Below, in pieces: positions 17,349 through 26,333 of a DNA stretch of 64,000 bases. Both the position numbers and the translations under genes were made by a program. The notes under the pieces were generated by a model. The model saw nothing but the letters and a program-made list of their open reading frames with translations, was not told where the DNA came from and ran no database searches. The stretch is from an uncultured Bacteroidia bacterium. GTDB taxonomy: Bacteria; Bacteroidota; Bacteroidia; NS11-12g; UBA9320. Within the stretch, counting starts at the first letter, position 1; every line of letters begins with the position of its first letter. The stretch lies in the NCBI GenBank assembly GCA_943789165.1, contig CALSTB010000005.1, positions 341,001-405,000 on the forward strand, read 5' to 3'.

Positions 17349-18560
17349 TCACTCAGAGCTAATGACGTTAGGAATTTGCGAAGATTCAATTGCGTTCACT
17401 ATCACCTTGCAAACCTTCTTAATCTGTCCTTCTGTGATGATGAGTGGTGGAGCAATCCGGAGTTTATCCTCTGCGTACAAAAACCAATCGATAATGACGC
17501 CGTTTTTAATGCATTCGTTTACAACGCGATGCAAGTGCTCTTTGCTTTCAAGTTGAACGCCGAGCATAAATCCCAATCCAGTTATTTCTTGAATGTCTTT
17601 ATGTACCAACAGGTCGCGAAACAATTGTGACTTGGCTTCAACCTCTGTGATGTACGGTGATTTGGTCAAAATGTTTAAGTTCTCCAATGCCGCCGCACAG
17701 CACACTGGATGTCCACCAAACGTTGTGATATGACCTAATACTGGGTCGTGGCTCAAACAGTGCATCACTTCCTTCGAAGCGATGAATGCTCCTAATGGCA
17801 TACCGCCGCCAAACGCCTTGGCCAAACACAAAATGTCTGGAGTAATATTGGCATGCTCGAAGGCGAATAATTTGCCAGTGCGACCCATACCAGATTGAAT
17901 TTCATCTACAATCAATAAGGCACCCGTTTGTTTACACTTTTGTTCGACAGCTTTTAGAAACGCGTGGTCTCCTTTAATATATCCTGCTTCCCCTTGAACG
18001 ATTTCAACCACCACTCCAGCAGTTTGGTTGTCTATGATATCGAGACTTTCAATGTCGTTGTAGTTTGCAAAATAGGTGTCAGGTAATAAAGGTCTATACG
18101 GATTTGAGAAATATGGGTCACTCATTAAACTAAGTGCACCAGTACTGCTTCCGTGGTAGGCATTTTTCATGGCCACAAACTTGGTTCGACCAGTGTATCT
18201 TTTGGCTAGTTTTAAAGCACCTTCAATGGCTTCACTTCCCGAGTTGACAAAGTAGGTTGAGTCCAATGAATCGGGTAAAACCTTTGATAACTTGGTGGCC
18301 AGTTTGACTTGTGGTGATTGGATATACTCACCATACACCATGGTGTGCCAATATTTGCCAACCTGTTTTCGTATAGCTTGAGCTACGCGATGGTTGCGAT
18401 GACCAAGATTGCTTACGCCAATACCAGAAATCAAATCAACGTATCTCTTTCCCTCCGTGGTCGTTAGATAAATACCTTGGGCTTTTTTAATTTCAAGCGC
18501 CATAGGTTCATCCGACGTTTGCGCCAAATGTTGGAGAAATATGTTTTTGTGTGATATCAA
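17349..18560 (-). CDS. Class III PLP-dependent aminotransferase (acetylornithine/ornithine type)
   Basis: 403 residues. Conserved features of fold-type I class III enzymes: GSEAIEGALKLAKRYTGR, NAYHGS, the Asp of IVDEIQSGMGRTG that holds the PLP ring nitrogen, and the Schiff-base Lys248 in LAKAFGGGMPLGAF. Family resemblance is to ArgD/RocD-like enzymes, but no other arginine genes are nearby, so the amino donor is unknown. The TTG start at 18560 directly abuts the crotonase stop (TAATTG), and the protein begins with the expected helical lead (FLQHLAQTSDEPMAL). Second gene of a two-gene operon. Confidence 0.88.
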   Translation of the reverse strand: MISHKNIFLQHLAQTSDEPMALEIKKAQGIYLTTTEGKRYVDLISGIGVSNLGHRNHRVAQAIRKQVGKYWHTMVYGEYIQSPQVKLATKLSKVLPDSLDSTYFVNSGSEAIEGALKLAKRYTGRTKFVAMKNAYHGSSTGALSLMSDPYFSNPYRPLLPDTYFANYNDIESLDIIDNQTAGVVVEIVQGEAGYIKGDHAFLKAVEQKCKQTGALLIVDEIQSGMGRTGKLFAFEHANITPDILCLAKAFGGGMPLGAFIASKEVMHCLSHDPVLGHITTFGGHPVCCAAALENLNILTKSPYITEVEAKSQLFRDLLVHKDIQEITGLGFMLGVQLESKEHLHRVVNECIKNGVIIDWFLYAEDKLRIAPPLIITEGQIKKVCKVIVNAIESSQIPNVISSE

Positions 18561-19340
18561 TTATTGTCCTTTGAAACTTGCATTACGTTTCTCTACAAAC
18601 GCATTCATGCCTTCTTTTTGGTCTTCAGTTGCGAATAGCATGTAGAAGTTTTTGCGTTCAAACGACAAAGCTTCTTGTAATGGCATTTCATACGCTTTTA
18701 ATACACTTTCTTTGGCCAACTGCACAGCAATAGGACTTTGTCTGGCAATGTCCTTCGCCATTCTAACAGCCTCGGTCAGGTAGACTTCCGTAGGCACCAC
18801 TTTATTGATTAAGCCATACTTTAAAGCCTCTTCAGCTGAAATAAAGTTACCGGTAAGCACCATTTCCATTGCCCGAGTTTTGCCAACTGCACGAGGCAGA
18901 CGTTGCGTACCACCAGCACCTGGCATAATGCCAATTTTGATTTCAGGTTGTCCGAATTGTGCCGTTTCAGACGCAACGACCATGTCGCAAGTCATCACCA
19001 ATTCACAACCGCCACCAAGAGCAAAGCCACTGACCGCAGCAATGATTGGTTTTTTAGTCTTTCTAATTTGATCCCAGGTACTGAATTGATCAATTTTTAA
19101 CATGTCGATAGCACCTTTACCAGCCATTTGTTTGATGTCGGCACCAGCTGCAAAAGCGCGTTCGTTACCAGTAATGATTATCACACGTACGTTGTCATCT
19201 TCATCCAACATTTTGAGTGCATCTCGAATTTCACCCATTACCTGAAGGTTAAGAGCGTTTAGCTCTTTAGGACGGTTAAGTTGAATAAGGGCGATATGCT
19301 CTTCGTAAGAAGGATTGACAATTATTAATTCTGGATTCAT
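18561..19340 (-). CDS. Enoyl-CoA hydratase/isomerase (crotonase) family protein
   Basis: 259 residues, the usual length. AFAAGADIKQMAGKG and SGFALGGGCELVMTCD form the CoA-binding oxyanion region, and the glutamates in the PEIKIGIMPGAGGTQRL loop are the usual hydratase residues. Predicted short-chain enoyl-CoA hydratase in beta-oxidation or butanoate metabolism. It precedes the aminotransferase with no spacing, so the pair is probably co-translated. A near-consensus -7 box (minus-strand TTAATTTG, 19349-19356) lies 9 nt before the ATG. Confidence 0.92.
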   Translation of the reverse strand: MNPELIIVNPSYEEHIALIQLNRPKELNALNLQVMGEIRDALKMLDEDDNVRVIIITGNERAFAAGADIKQMAGKGAIDMLKIDQFSTWDQIRKTKKPIIAAVSGFALGGGCELVMTCDMVVASETAQFGQPEIKIGIMPGAGGTQRLPRAVGKTRAMEMVLTGNFISAEEALKYGLINKVVPTEVYLTEAVRMAKDIARQSPIAVQLAKESVLKAYEMPLQEALSFERKNFYMLFATEDQKEGMNAFVEKRNASFKGQ

Positions 19341-19429
19341 TGATGGGTCAAATTAAGACTTCAAACTTACCACTTTCAATGCTTTTCAAGAAAGGTAAAA
19401 GACATTCGTTGGGTTTACTTCCGTTTTAG

Positions 19430-19437
19430 TAAACTTG
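19430..19437 (+). promoter_or_regulatory. -7 promoter box (one mismatch), leaderless
   Basis: TAAACTTG differs from TAnnTTTG at one position and ends 5 nt before the ATG at 19442. A TTG at 19409-19411, 18 nt upstream, could be the -33 element. Confidence 0.5.
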
Positions 19438-19441
19438 TACT

Positions 19442-21016
19442 ATGAAAAAACTAATCTTACTAGCGCTAGTCATCGGGATAGGAATGGTCTCAAAAGCCCA
19501 GGAATTCTCAGGTGATGGAATTACCGTTAAAACAGGCGAGCCTATTTTTAGTAAAAAGAACTACATGAGTTACCTCATTTTAGGAGATAACGATGTAGTA
19601 TTTAGTCGAAACAATATCAAGAAAAAACCTTACCTCGTGCGATATAACGAAGACCTAGAGGTAGAAACGAAAGTATTATTGACGCCCGATATTGTTCCAA
19701 AACGATCGTATATAGAATCTATCATTCCGTTTAATGGCGGTTTGTTGGTGTTTTATTCAAAAATGGATAAGCAACGTAAGTCTAATGACTTGTTTTACGT
19801 AACACTATCACAACGAGATTTAAGCACGCTTCAAGAAGAGACAAAGGTGTTTGGATTGACCTATTCTACTAAACGAAATTTAGGCAACTTTGATATTGCT
19901 TTGTCCAGAGATTCTACAAAATTGCTGGCTTTTGCGAATACACCAAGTAAAAGAGCTCGAGGTGCACGTGATGAGGTGAGTGTGGTCGTGATGGACCAGA
20001 ATTTCGATGTGATATGGAAAGATGAGTTAACGATTCCGTATGCAGACAAAGATTTTGCAATATCTGATTACGATGTCGATAACAATGGCAACGTATATAT
20101 TTTAGGCAAACACTATAAACAAAAATCAGATCGAGAGAAGCGCAAACCTATTGGTACGTATAAATTGATTGGCTTTTTTGAGGAAGGTCATGACCGCCAG
20201 GAATTCGATTTGGAGTTGTCAAATAAGTTTATCGCTGATATCAATTACTTCATTAAAGACGATGGCAACATCCTGTGTTCTGGATTGTATTCGAATTCGA
20301 GTACGTCTAGTGCTGCGGGTTCATTTTACTTGGAAATAGAAAATGAGACCTTGGAAGTCATTGTTGAAAATTTGGTAGAATTTGATTTAGACTTTTTAAC
20401 GCAAGGACTGACTGAGAGACAAACGAAGAAGGTGAAGAAAAAGGTGAACAAAGGCAAAGATGTCGAGTTCTATTCATATGAGGTGAGAAACTTAATCGAA
20501 AAAGAAGACGGTGGTTTAGTCATGGTAGCTGAACAGTATTTTGTTCGTGTTACCCAAACAACAACGACTAATGCGAATGGTGGCACAAGCACTTCCACTA
20601 CCTACCATTATTATTACAACGACATCATCATTGTAAGTTTTGATGAAGAAGGTGAGGTTGAATGGCACGAAAAAATAGAAAAGAACCAGTACTCAACAAA
20701 TGATGGAGGCTATTTCAGTGGATTTAATATGGCGGTAAAAGGCGATAACATGTACTTTTATTTTGTCGACCAAGGGTATAGTGTACCTGGTTTAGACATT
20801 GACGAAGACAGTGATAGAGGAGCCTACAGGTCGAATCATTTTGTTTGTGCAACTATCGATTTAGACGGAAACAAAGAAGTGCAGTCACTTGGTGAAATAG
20901 ACCGACGAGATTTTAGACCCGTTCCAAAGGAGTTTGTTACGATGCGAGATGGTCGATCAACCATCTATTTAAGAGCGCGTAAAGAATATAAGATTGGCCG
21001 AATAATTCCACACTAG
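19442..21016 (+). CDS. Secreted hypothetical protein, 524 residues
   Basis: Signal peptide (about 1-19, ending VSKAQ) followed by a beta-rich body with phrases such as YNEDLEVETKVLL and YILGKHYKQKSDR that suggest propeller-like repeats, a Lys-rich patch (RQTKKVKKKVNKGKD, near 325-340) and a Thr/Tyr-rich stretch near 378-395. No catalytic motif and no T9SS tail were seen, so it may remain periplasmic or be held on the outer membrane. Family not recognised. Its stop overlaps that of the convergent ZIP gene by 4 bp (CTAG). Confidence 0.75.
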   Translation: MKKLILLALVIGIGMVSKAQEFSGDGITVKTGEPIFSKKNYMSYLILGDNDVVFSRNNIKKKPYLVRYNEDLEVETKVLLTPDIVPKRSYIESIIPFNGGLLVFYSKMDKQRKSNDLFYVTLSQRDLSTLQEETKVFGLTYSTKRNLGNFDIALSRDSTKLLAFANTPSKRARGARDEVSVVVMDQNFDVIWKDELTIPYADKDFAISDYDVDNNGNVYILGKHYKQKSDREKRKPIGTYKLIGFFEEGHDRQEFDLELSNKFIADINYFIKDDGNILCSGLYSNSSTSSAAGSFYLEIENETLEVIVENLVEFDLDFLTQGLTERQTKKVKKKVNKGKDVEFYSYEVRNLIEKEDGGLVMVAEQYFVRVTQTTTTNANGGTSTSTTYHYYYNDIIIVSFDEEGEVEWHEKIEKNQYSTNDGGYFSGFNMAVKGDNMYFYFVDQGYSVPGLDIDEDSDRGAYRSNHFVCATIDLDGNKEVQSLGEIDRRDFRPVPKEFVTMRDGRSTIYLRARKEYKIGRIIPH

Positions 21017-21741
21017 TGGAAGTGAATCGAGGTGCTTAACAGCGCTATCAATACACCAATGGCAATGGCTATAAGTTTAAACCGACTAAACTTATGGTTA
21101 TCGGTATTCTCAAATAAGATGGTGGTGGAAATGTGCAAAAACACACCAGTCACCAAGGCCACTAGATACACCATGTAGTCTTCAATATTTGGGAAAACGC
21201 TGATGGCTATTCCACTAAACAAGGAACCTAAAATGGTCATTAAGGCATACACAACTAGCCACGTATAGAGGTATTTCTTTTTGACGTTCGACGCTTTTAG
21301 TAAGGTGATTAGAGCAAAAGCAGCAGGTATTTCATGTAAGGCTATGCCAAATACAAAACTGGATTGGATGTGGTCTGAAAACAAATTACTGCCAGCTGCC
21401 ATACCTTCAAGAAATGCATGCAGACTTAACGCAATGAATATACCATACGGTGTTTTATCTGATTCATGGTGATGAAGGTGTCCGTGTTCAACGCCATGAG
21501 AGAATAAATCGATGACTATCTGTAAAAAGAAACCGGCTAATATGAAATAACCAACATTAAAAGCGGCATCGTGAGAGTAGACTTCTGGGATAATGCTAAT
21601 GGCTGTGATTGAAAATAGAAATGCACCACTAAATGCCAAAAACAACTTCAGCTGTTCCGTTTTGTGGGTTTGTATGATTAACCCAATGGTCCCGCCCAAT
21701 AACGGGAAGAAAAATAGAATGAAGTAAAACCAGAAATTCAA
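21013..21741 (-). CDS. ZIP family divalent metal transporter
   Basis: 242-residue inner-membrane protein with eight predicted helices. The paired metal-site motifs are visible in consecutive helices: LHAFLEGMAAG near 107-117 and ALHEIPAAFAL near 133-143. A His-rich cytosolic loop (HGVEHGHLHHHES, near 83-95) precedes them, typical of zinc-handling ZIPs. Zinc or another divalent ion is the likely substrate. Last gene of the methyltransferase-PAP2-ZIP operon, beginning at TTG 3 nt after the PAP2 stop; no Met is available near the N-terminus. Confidence 0.9.
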   Translation of the reverse strand: MNFWFYFILFFFPLLGGTIGLIIQTHKTEQLKLFLAFSGAFLFSITAISIIPEVYSHDAAFNVGYFILAGFFLQIVIDLFSHGVEHGHLHHHESDKTPYGIFIALSLHAFLEGMAAGSNLFSDHIQSSFVFGIALHEIPAAFALITLLKASNVKKKYLYTWLVVYALMTILGSLFSGIAISVFPNIEDYMVYLVALVTGVFLHISTTILFENTDNHKFSRFKLIAIAIGVLIALLSTSIHFH

Positions 21742-21744
21742 TAC

Positions 21745-22332
21745 TTACAATAATTTACCTGCTCGGTAACAAAGCGTATATCGGTTAGCCCAACCCGCTC
21801 CATAACCTATTAACATGCCTAATAATCCGCCTACTATCACATCAAAAGGATAATGTACGCCGACATAGACTTGTGCAAAGGAAATCACACCCGCCCATAA
21901 TACAAAGCCTAAAACCACATAAAACCGATTACTTGGTTTGGCGAAAACAAGGATGAAATATATGGCAAGTGCAAAGTGGTTGGTTGCGTGACTACTCACG
22001 AAACTATAGCCACTCCCGCAGTCGACAAGTTCGTTATGGACATATTGTATAATGGATACGTCGTTACACGGTCGCGTTCGCTGCACCAAAGGCTTAATAA
22101 CGTGAGCACTCAATTGGTCTGCAATCACTAAAGTTAACACCGCGAAACCCAACACATAAACCGCTTTCATTTTATGCTTCCTAATGATTAGGAAGGTCAG
22201 TAAAGCGTATAAAGGAATCCAAGTGTATTTATCGCGTGCGATGGGCATGATGATATCGAAGAATTCATTCTTCATGCATCGGTTCACGTGGAAGAAAAGT
22301 TGTGTGTCGATATTTTGGATCCAATCAAGCAT
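21745..22332 (-). CDS. PAP2 family phosphatase (undecaprenyl-PP phosphatase-like)
   Basis: 195-residue membrane phosphatase with all three acid-phosphatase blocks: KPLVQRTRP (about 85-93), the SSHATNHFA block with the catalytic-type His, and YVGVHYPFDV with a second His and Asp. Such proteins dephosphorylate isoprenoid or phosphatidic-acid pyrophosphates at the periplasmic face. The ATG directly follows the methyltransferase stop (TAAATG), so the genes are coupled. Lipid-carrier recycling is a reasonable guess given the length and fold; the substrate is not determined. Confidence 0.9.
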   Translation of the reverse strand: MLDWIQNIDTQLFFHVNRCMKNEFFDIIMPIARDKYTWIPLYALLTFLIIRKHKMKAVYVLGFAVLTLVIADQLSAHVIKPLVQRTRPCNDVSIIQYVHNELVDCGSGYSFVSSHATNHFALAIYFILVFAKPSNRFYVVLGFVLWAGVISFAQVYVGVHYPFDVIVGGLLGMLIGYGAGWANRYTLCYRAGKLL

Positions 22333-23073
22333 TTATTTCTTCGCAACAAGAATCAGTCTGTCGGAAGTAGGGGCGCTAAAGTTGTTTAACTCATAATCAC
22401 CAAAAATTGTTTGGATTTGGAAGCCACTATTTGATAATAGTTTTTCAAAGTCATGCAGGTGCAGTCGCCAAACATGTTCGAAAAAGGTATGTTCATCCAT
22501 ACCATCCGTTACGTCGATTTCCTTAGATATGAATTGGTTGGACACCCGTTTACGCGTTTTGAAGTCGATACCGTCAATACGCATTTGTTGTGTGGGATTT
22601 GCCGCTATTAGCGCTTCGGCCTTTGATACGTTTAGGTAATCAATGACTAGCAAGCCATTGTTTTTCAGTTGTTTATGGATAGATTGAAGTGTTTCTTTTT
22701 GTCCTTCACTTGTGTCGAAATACCCAAAGCTTGTAAACAAGTTGAATATGTAATCGAATTGATTCGGGAAATGTACGTGGCGCATATCGCCGACATGAAA
22801 AGACAACAATTCATGATCGATTGTTTTGGCTTCGTCAATGCTGTTTTCGCTTAGGTCAATCCCGGTTGTGGTAAAACCTTTATTTGCAATTTCTAATGCG
22901 TGCCGACCCTTTCCACAAGCGAGGTCTAAAAAATGGGCTTCGGGTTTTGGTCTGAGGTAATTTAATAGATTGTCAATGAAATGAGCTGCTTCGTCTTGAT
23001 CCCTATTTCCGTATAAAACATGGTAATACGGGGAGTCGAACCAATCTTCAAACCAAAGCTTTTTGTTTTTCAC
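22333..23073 (-). CDS. Class I SAM-dependent methyltransferase
   Basis: 246 residues. Motif I LDLACGKGRHALEIA near 49-63 binds SAM, followed by TTGIDLSENSI (motif II Asp) and the FNLFTSFGYF segment that groups it with small-molecule methyltransferases of unassigned substrate. Start is GTG at 23073; the minus-strand sequence CAAATTTG (23078-23085), one mismatch from the -7 box, ends 5 nt before it, again a leaderless arrangement. First gene of the operon with the PAP2 and ZIP genes. Confidence 0.88.
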   Translation of the reverse strand: MKNKKLWFEDWFDSPYYHVLYGNRDQDEAAHFIDNLLNYLRPKPEAHFLDLACGKGRHALEIANKGFTTTGIDLSENSIDEAKTIDHELLSFHVGDMRHVHFPNQFDYIFNLFTSFGYFDTSEGQKETLQSIHKQLKNNGLLVIDYLNVSKAEALIAANPTQQMRIDGIDFKTRKRVSNQFISKEIDVTDGMDEHTFFEHVWRLHLHDFEKLLSNSGFQIQTIFGDYELNNFSAPTSDRLILVAKK

Positions 23074-23159
23074 GCTACAAATTTGGCGAAAAATTACTTT
23101 GTTTCGGCTAATTTATTTATCTGATAATTAAGGAGTTAAATAATCGGTCGTAAAAAAAC

Positions 23160-23167
23160 TAACTTTA
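23160..23167 (+). promoter_or_regulatory. Possible -7 box for the ECF sigma operon
   Basis: TAACTTTA differs from TAnnTTTG at the last base and lies 41 nt before the ATG at 23208. Many ECF operons are autoregulated from a different promoter type, so this is tentative. Confidence 0.3.
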
Positions 23168-23207
23168 CTGTAACTTTTATTTACACCATTCGTATCACTA
23201 ACAATTA

Positions 23208-23693
23208 ATGACCACCAAAGAGTATAATAAGTGTGTTGAGTTGCTCTCAGATGGGATTTTCAGATTTGCTCTAAAGAATTTAAGGGATGAATTTGAAGCC
23301 GAGAATGTAGTGCAAAACACTTTTGAAAAACTTTGGGTCAGAAAAGATAAAGTTGAAATGGTAACAGCCAAAGCCTTCTTATTCAAAATCGCATACAACA
23401 ATTGTATCGATATTATTCGCAAAGCAAAACGCAGTGCGACTATGGATGAGGTGGTGGAAAACAACTACAGTCATTCGGAACAATATTCTGACACGTTGGA
23501 GATTGTGAATGCTGCTGTAAACAGACTACCTGAAAATCAAAAAACTGTGATTTTGTTACGGGATTATGAAGGGTACGACTACAAAAGCATTGGTGAAATA
23601 ACTGGAATGACTGAGGCGCAAGTGAAGATTAACATTTTTCGAGCGCGACAATTTTTAAAATCGTATTTGAAAGACATGCAGTTGGTAATATGA
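23208..23693 (+). CDS. ECF-type RNA polymerase sigma factor
   Basis: 161 residues, typical ECF length. Region 2 (about 10-80: FRFALKNLRDEFEAENVVQNTFEKLW) binds the core enzyme and -10 element. Region 4 (about 105-155: LPENQKTVILLRDYEGYDYKSIGEITGMTEAQVKINIFRARQ, quoted only for its helix-turn-helix character) recognises the -35. Region 3 is absent, as expected. The stop overlaps the next start as ATGA, so it is coupled to the anti-sigma-like gene and then to a barrel gene, suggesting envelope stress or nutrient control. Confidence 0.92.
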   Translation: MTTKEYNKCVELLSDGIFRFALKNLRDEFEAENVVQNTFEKLWVRKDKVEMVTAKAFLFKIAYNNCIDIIRKAKRSATMDEVVENNYSHSEQYSDTLEIVNAAVNRLPENQKTVILLRDYEGYDYKSIGEITGMTEAQVKINIFRARQFLKSYLKDMQLVI

Positions 23694-24499
23694 AAAAGCA
23701 AAAAGACATGGATTGGGAATTGTTCGAATTGCTTGAAGGGGAATTAACCGCAGAGCAAGAAGCAGAACTGTTAAGTAAAATTGAAGGACAATCAGACTTA
23801 GAATCTGAATGGGCATTCATGCAAATGACGCAACTGGAAACGCCAGAAGTCACTTACAAACACAAGGACAAACTACTTAAAAAGGATACAACGCTTTTAA
23901 CGTTTACAGCCATACAATGGAAACGAGTTGTTGCTATCGCTGCAATGTTGGTGCTCTGTTATCCGATTTGGAATTACTTGATTAAAACCCAGGATTCGGG
24001 TGAAGGTATCGTCGGATCAGCTTCAGAAATCATTCCGAAGAATGAAGTGGAAGCAACCATTACTCCAGAATCATTGCCAGTTGAAGTCAAAAAAGAGACA
24101 GTAGCAGTTGTTAAACAAAACAGTGCTCCAATAAAGAAAACCAATCAACCAAAACCAACAAAAGTGATTGACCAAACTAACCCTGATCTAAAAACACCGT
24201 TTGAGGTGGTGAGTATTAACTCGACAGGAACACATGTTTCAATTGCAAACAATATAGTTGACGTACAACAACCAAGAAAAGCGATGGTGCGTTACAACAT
24301 GGATAAGGATTTACCGAGAAACGAATCAAGGTATAAAGGCGTGCGGTCAACAGTAAACACGGGACTTGCACTTTTAGCAACGCCGTTTAGAGAATCTAAA
24401 ATACAAGTGCAACCAACGGATAAAAAAACAATACAAATAGTATACAGTTCAATGCAATACAACGCCACTGCTATGGTGAGTTTAAAACCATTAAAATAA
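23690..24499 (+). CDS. Probable membrane-spanning anti-sigma factor
   Basis: 269 residues. The N-terminal cytoplasmic part (about 1-75) has DWELFELLEGELTAEQEAEL, a compact helical anti-sigma-like domain without the zinc ligands of ZAS proteins. One transmembrane helix at about 83-102 (VVAIAAMLVLCYPIW) follows, then a periplasmic tail rich in Lys, Pro and Thr. Start overlaps the sigma gene as ATGA. The role is inferred from this topology and position. How the signal is sensed is unknown; the barrel gene 16 bp downstream may be its target or partner. Confidence 0.75.
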   Translation: MKKQKDMDWELFELLEGELTAEQEAELLSKIEGQSDLESEWAFMQMTQLETPEVTYKHKDKLLKKDTTLLTFTAIQWKRVVAIAAMLVLCYPIWNYLIKTQDSGEGIVGSASEIIPKNEVEATITPESLPVEVKKETVAVVKQNSAPIKKTNQPKPTKVIDQTNPDLKTPFEVVSINSTGTHVSIANNIVDVQQPRKAMVRYNMDKDLPRNESRYKGVRSTVNTGLALLATPFRESKIQVQPTDKKTIQIVYSSMQYNATAMVSLKPLK

Positions 24500-24515
24500 C
24501 AAGCAAAACAGTACA

Positions 24516-25475
24516 ATGAAACATACAATCTCAATTTTCGCCCTGGTACTTCTTTCCACTATAGTGGTGGCTCAAGAGGTAGAACCTAAAGTAATCGAAT
24601 CGAAACGAGTTCGCATTGAAATTAAAAATGTGAACGGCAAAATCGATACGATAATCAATGAAGAAACGACTACAGTTGCAGAAACTGACAAGTTAAGCGG
24701 TGATTCGAATCGTGTCATCAAAGTGAAAAAGGTCATTCGAGAAGAGAACGATGGAGATGGCAGTGATCAAGAAATTATTATTGAACAGGAATTTGGTGAA
24801 GAAGAAGTCATCGAAATCGAGGAAGAAATTGAATACAGTTCACCAAAATTAGTGGAGACCAGCACTTTTGTAATGGATTGGGGTCTTAACAATTGGATCT
24901 CTGGGAATTCTGTCGATGTGCCTGCACCACATGAAGCGCTGAAATTAGAAAATATGTCAGCGAATTTTCATTTGGGCATTGTACAACAAGGAATAAACCT
25001 ATTCCGTGGACAGCTGAGGTTTGTATATGGTATTGGTATTGAGTTTAACAACTATCGCTTTAAGGAAGGTGTAACGATTATTAGAGATTCAAAACCATTG
25101 GAATATACAGTTGATGATGATTTGAACTACAAACGCAATAAGATCACGAGTAAATATGCCACAGTGCCTTTGATGCTTAATTTTAAAAGCAATCCTAATG
25201 ACGATGACAAGTCTTTAAAATTAGCAGCGGGTGTTCAGGCGGGATATTTAATTGGTTCGCACCAAAAACAAAAATGGGGTGAAGGCAATGAAAAGGAAAA
25301 GAAGAAGATCAAGGGTGATTATGGATTTGCAGATTATAGAATAGGGTATGTAGCGCAATTTGGTTACGGTGACTTAGTCATCTACGGAAAATACTACCCA
25401 ACAAATACGTTTAAAACAGAGAGAGGACCGTCGGTTAACACAGCTTGTGTAGGCCTGGTACTAACTCCATTTTAA
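24516..25475 (+). CDS. Outer membrane beta-barrel protein with acidic N-terminal region
   Basis: 319 residues. Signal peptide 1-19 (TIVVAQ), then about 80 residues dominated by Glu, Asp and Val with a very acidic block (EEEVIEIEEEIEY, near 96-108), then barrel strands from about 120 (FVMDWGLNNWISGN, YGIGIEFNNYRF) to a final VGLVLTPF. The acidic extension could bind cations or a partner. Third gene of the ECF sigma operon and likely part of its regulon. A strong terminator follows immediately (25502-25532). Confidence 0.8.
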   Translation: MKHTISIFALVLLSTIVVAQEVEPKVIESKRVRIEIKNVNGKIDTIINEETTTVAETDKLSGDSNRVIKVKKVIREENDGDGSDQEIIIEQEFGEEEVIEIEEEIEYSSPKLVETSTFVMDWGLNNWISGNSVDVPAPHEALKLENMSANFHLGIVQQGINLFRGQLRFVYGIGIEFNNYRFKEGVTIIRDSKPLEYTVDDDLNYKRNKITSKYATVPLMLNFKSNPNDDDKSLKLAAGVQAGYLIGSHQKQKWGEGNEKEKKKIKGDYGFADYRIGYVAQFGYGDLVIYGKYYPTNTFKTERGPSVNTACVGLVLTPF

Positions 25476-25501
25476 TTTCTTATACTTTTTATACTAAATC
25501 A

Positions 25502-25532
25502 AGGTCTTTCCATTTTGGAAAGGCCTTTTTTT
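25502..25532 (+). terminator. Rho-independent terminator after the ECF operon
   Basis: AGGTCTTTCC (25502-25511) pairs with GGAAAGGCCT (25517-25526), one G-T pair, with a five-base loop and then a T-run. The next gene's -7 box begins three bases later. Confidence 0.85.
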
Positions 25533-25534
25533 AT

Positions 25535-25542
25535 TACACTTG
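25535..25542 (+). promoter_or_regulatory. -7 promoter box of pepE
   Basis: TACACTTG, one mismatch from TAnnTTTG, ends 15 nt before the ATG at 25557 and follows the terminator tail at once. Confidence 0.5.
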
Positions 25543-25556
25543 CCAAAAGAAAATTC

Positions 25557-26255
25557 ATGAAGGCGCTCTTACTTAGTAACTCTACAAATTTTGGTCAATC
25601 CTATATGCAACATGCTAAAACAGCGATAGCTGGTTTTTTAGGGGAGATAAAAGAAGTATTGTTTATTCCTTATGCTGGGGTGACAGTTACTTACGACCAA
25701 TATGCAGAAACGGTGCAGAATGCATTAGGAGAATTTGGTATCAAGGTGATTTCCATCCACACATACGACGACCCGAAAGAAGCTGTCGGCAACGCTAAAG
25801 CTATTGCTGTGGGAGGCGGTAATACGTTTCGACTTGTCCAGCAGTTGCAGGAGAAAGGACTCATAGATGAAATTAAAAATAAGGTAGTTCAGAACACACC
25901 TTATATTGGCTGGAGTGCTGGTTCAAATGTAGCAGGACCGACTTTGTGTACTACGAACGACATGCCCATTGTACAACCAACATCGTTCGACTGTATCAAT
26001 TTAGTGCCTTATCAGATTAACCCTCATTACAGCGAGGCAACGATACCAAACCATGGTGGGGAGTCTCGGAAAGCACGGTTGATGGAATACATAACCTTGA
26101 GTAAGAAAGACGTTGTGTGTCTTCCTGAAGCCTCGTGGCTAGCAATTGAGGACGGCAAAACGACGTATCATGGGGATGGGAATATGAAGGTTTACAGGCA
26201 TCCAAACCAAGTGCTTGATTTTGAGTCGACTGAAGCAAATTCCTACTTTAATTAG
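25557..26255 (+). CDS. pepE: Dipeptidase E (peptidase S51)
   Basis: 232-residue cytosolic serine peptidase that cleaves N-terminal aspartyl dipeptides. The nucleophile elbow GWSAGSNVAG places the catalytic Ser at residue 120, the same number as in Salmonella PepE, and GGGNTFRLVQ and NPHYSE match the family. The ATG at 25557 starts the conserved MKALLLSNSTN and is preferred to the longer reading from 25515, which would overlap the terminator. Own promoter 15 nt upstream; monocistronic by position. Confidence 0.93.
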   Translation: MKALLLSNSTNFGQSYMQHAKTAIAGFLGEIKEVLFIPYAGVTVTYDQYAETVQNALGEFGIKVISIHTYDDPKEAVGNAKAIAVGGGNTFRLVQQLQEKGLIDEIKNKVVQNTPYIGWSAGSNVAGPTLCTTNDMPIVQPTSFDCINLVPYQINPHYSEATIPNHGGESRKARLMEYITLSKKDVVCLPEASWLAIEDGKTTYHGDGNMKVYRHPNQVLDFESTEANSYFN

Positions 26256-26333
26256 GAGGAAAAAATTACGCTGCGATTCAGCACATCATCCAATAGAAAG
26301 TTTATTATTGTACTCTAAAAAATTAATACCTAT

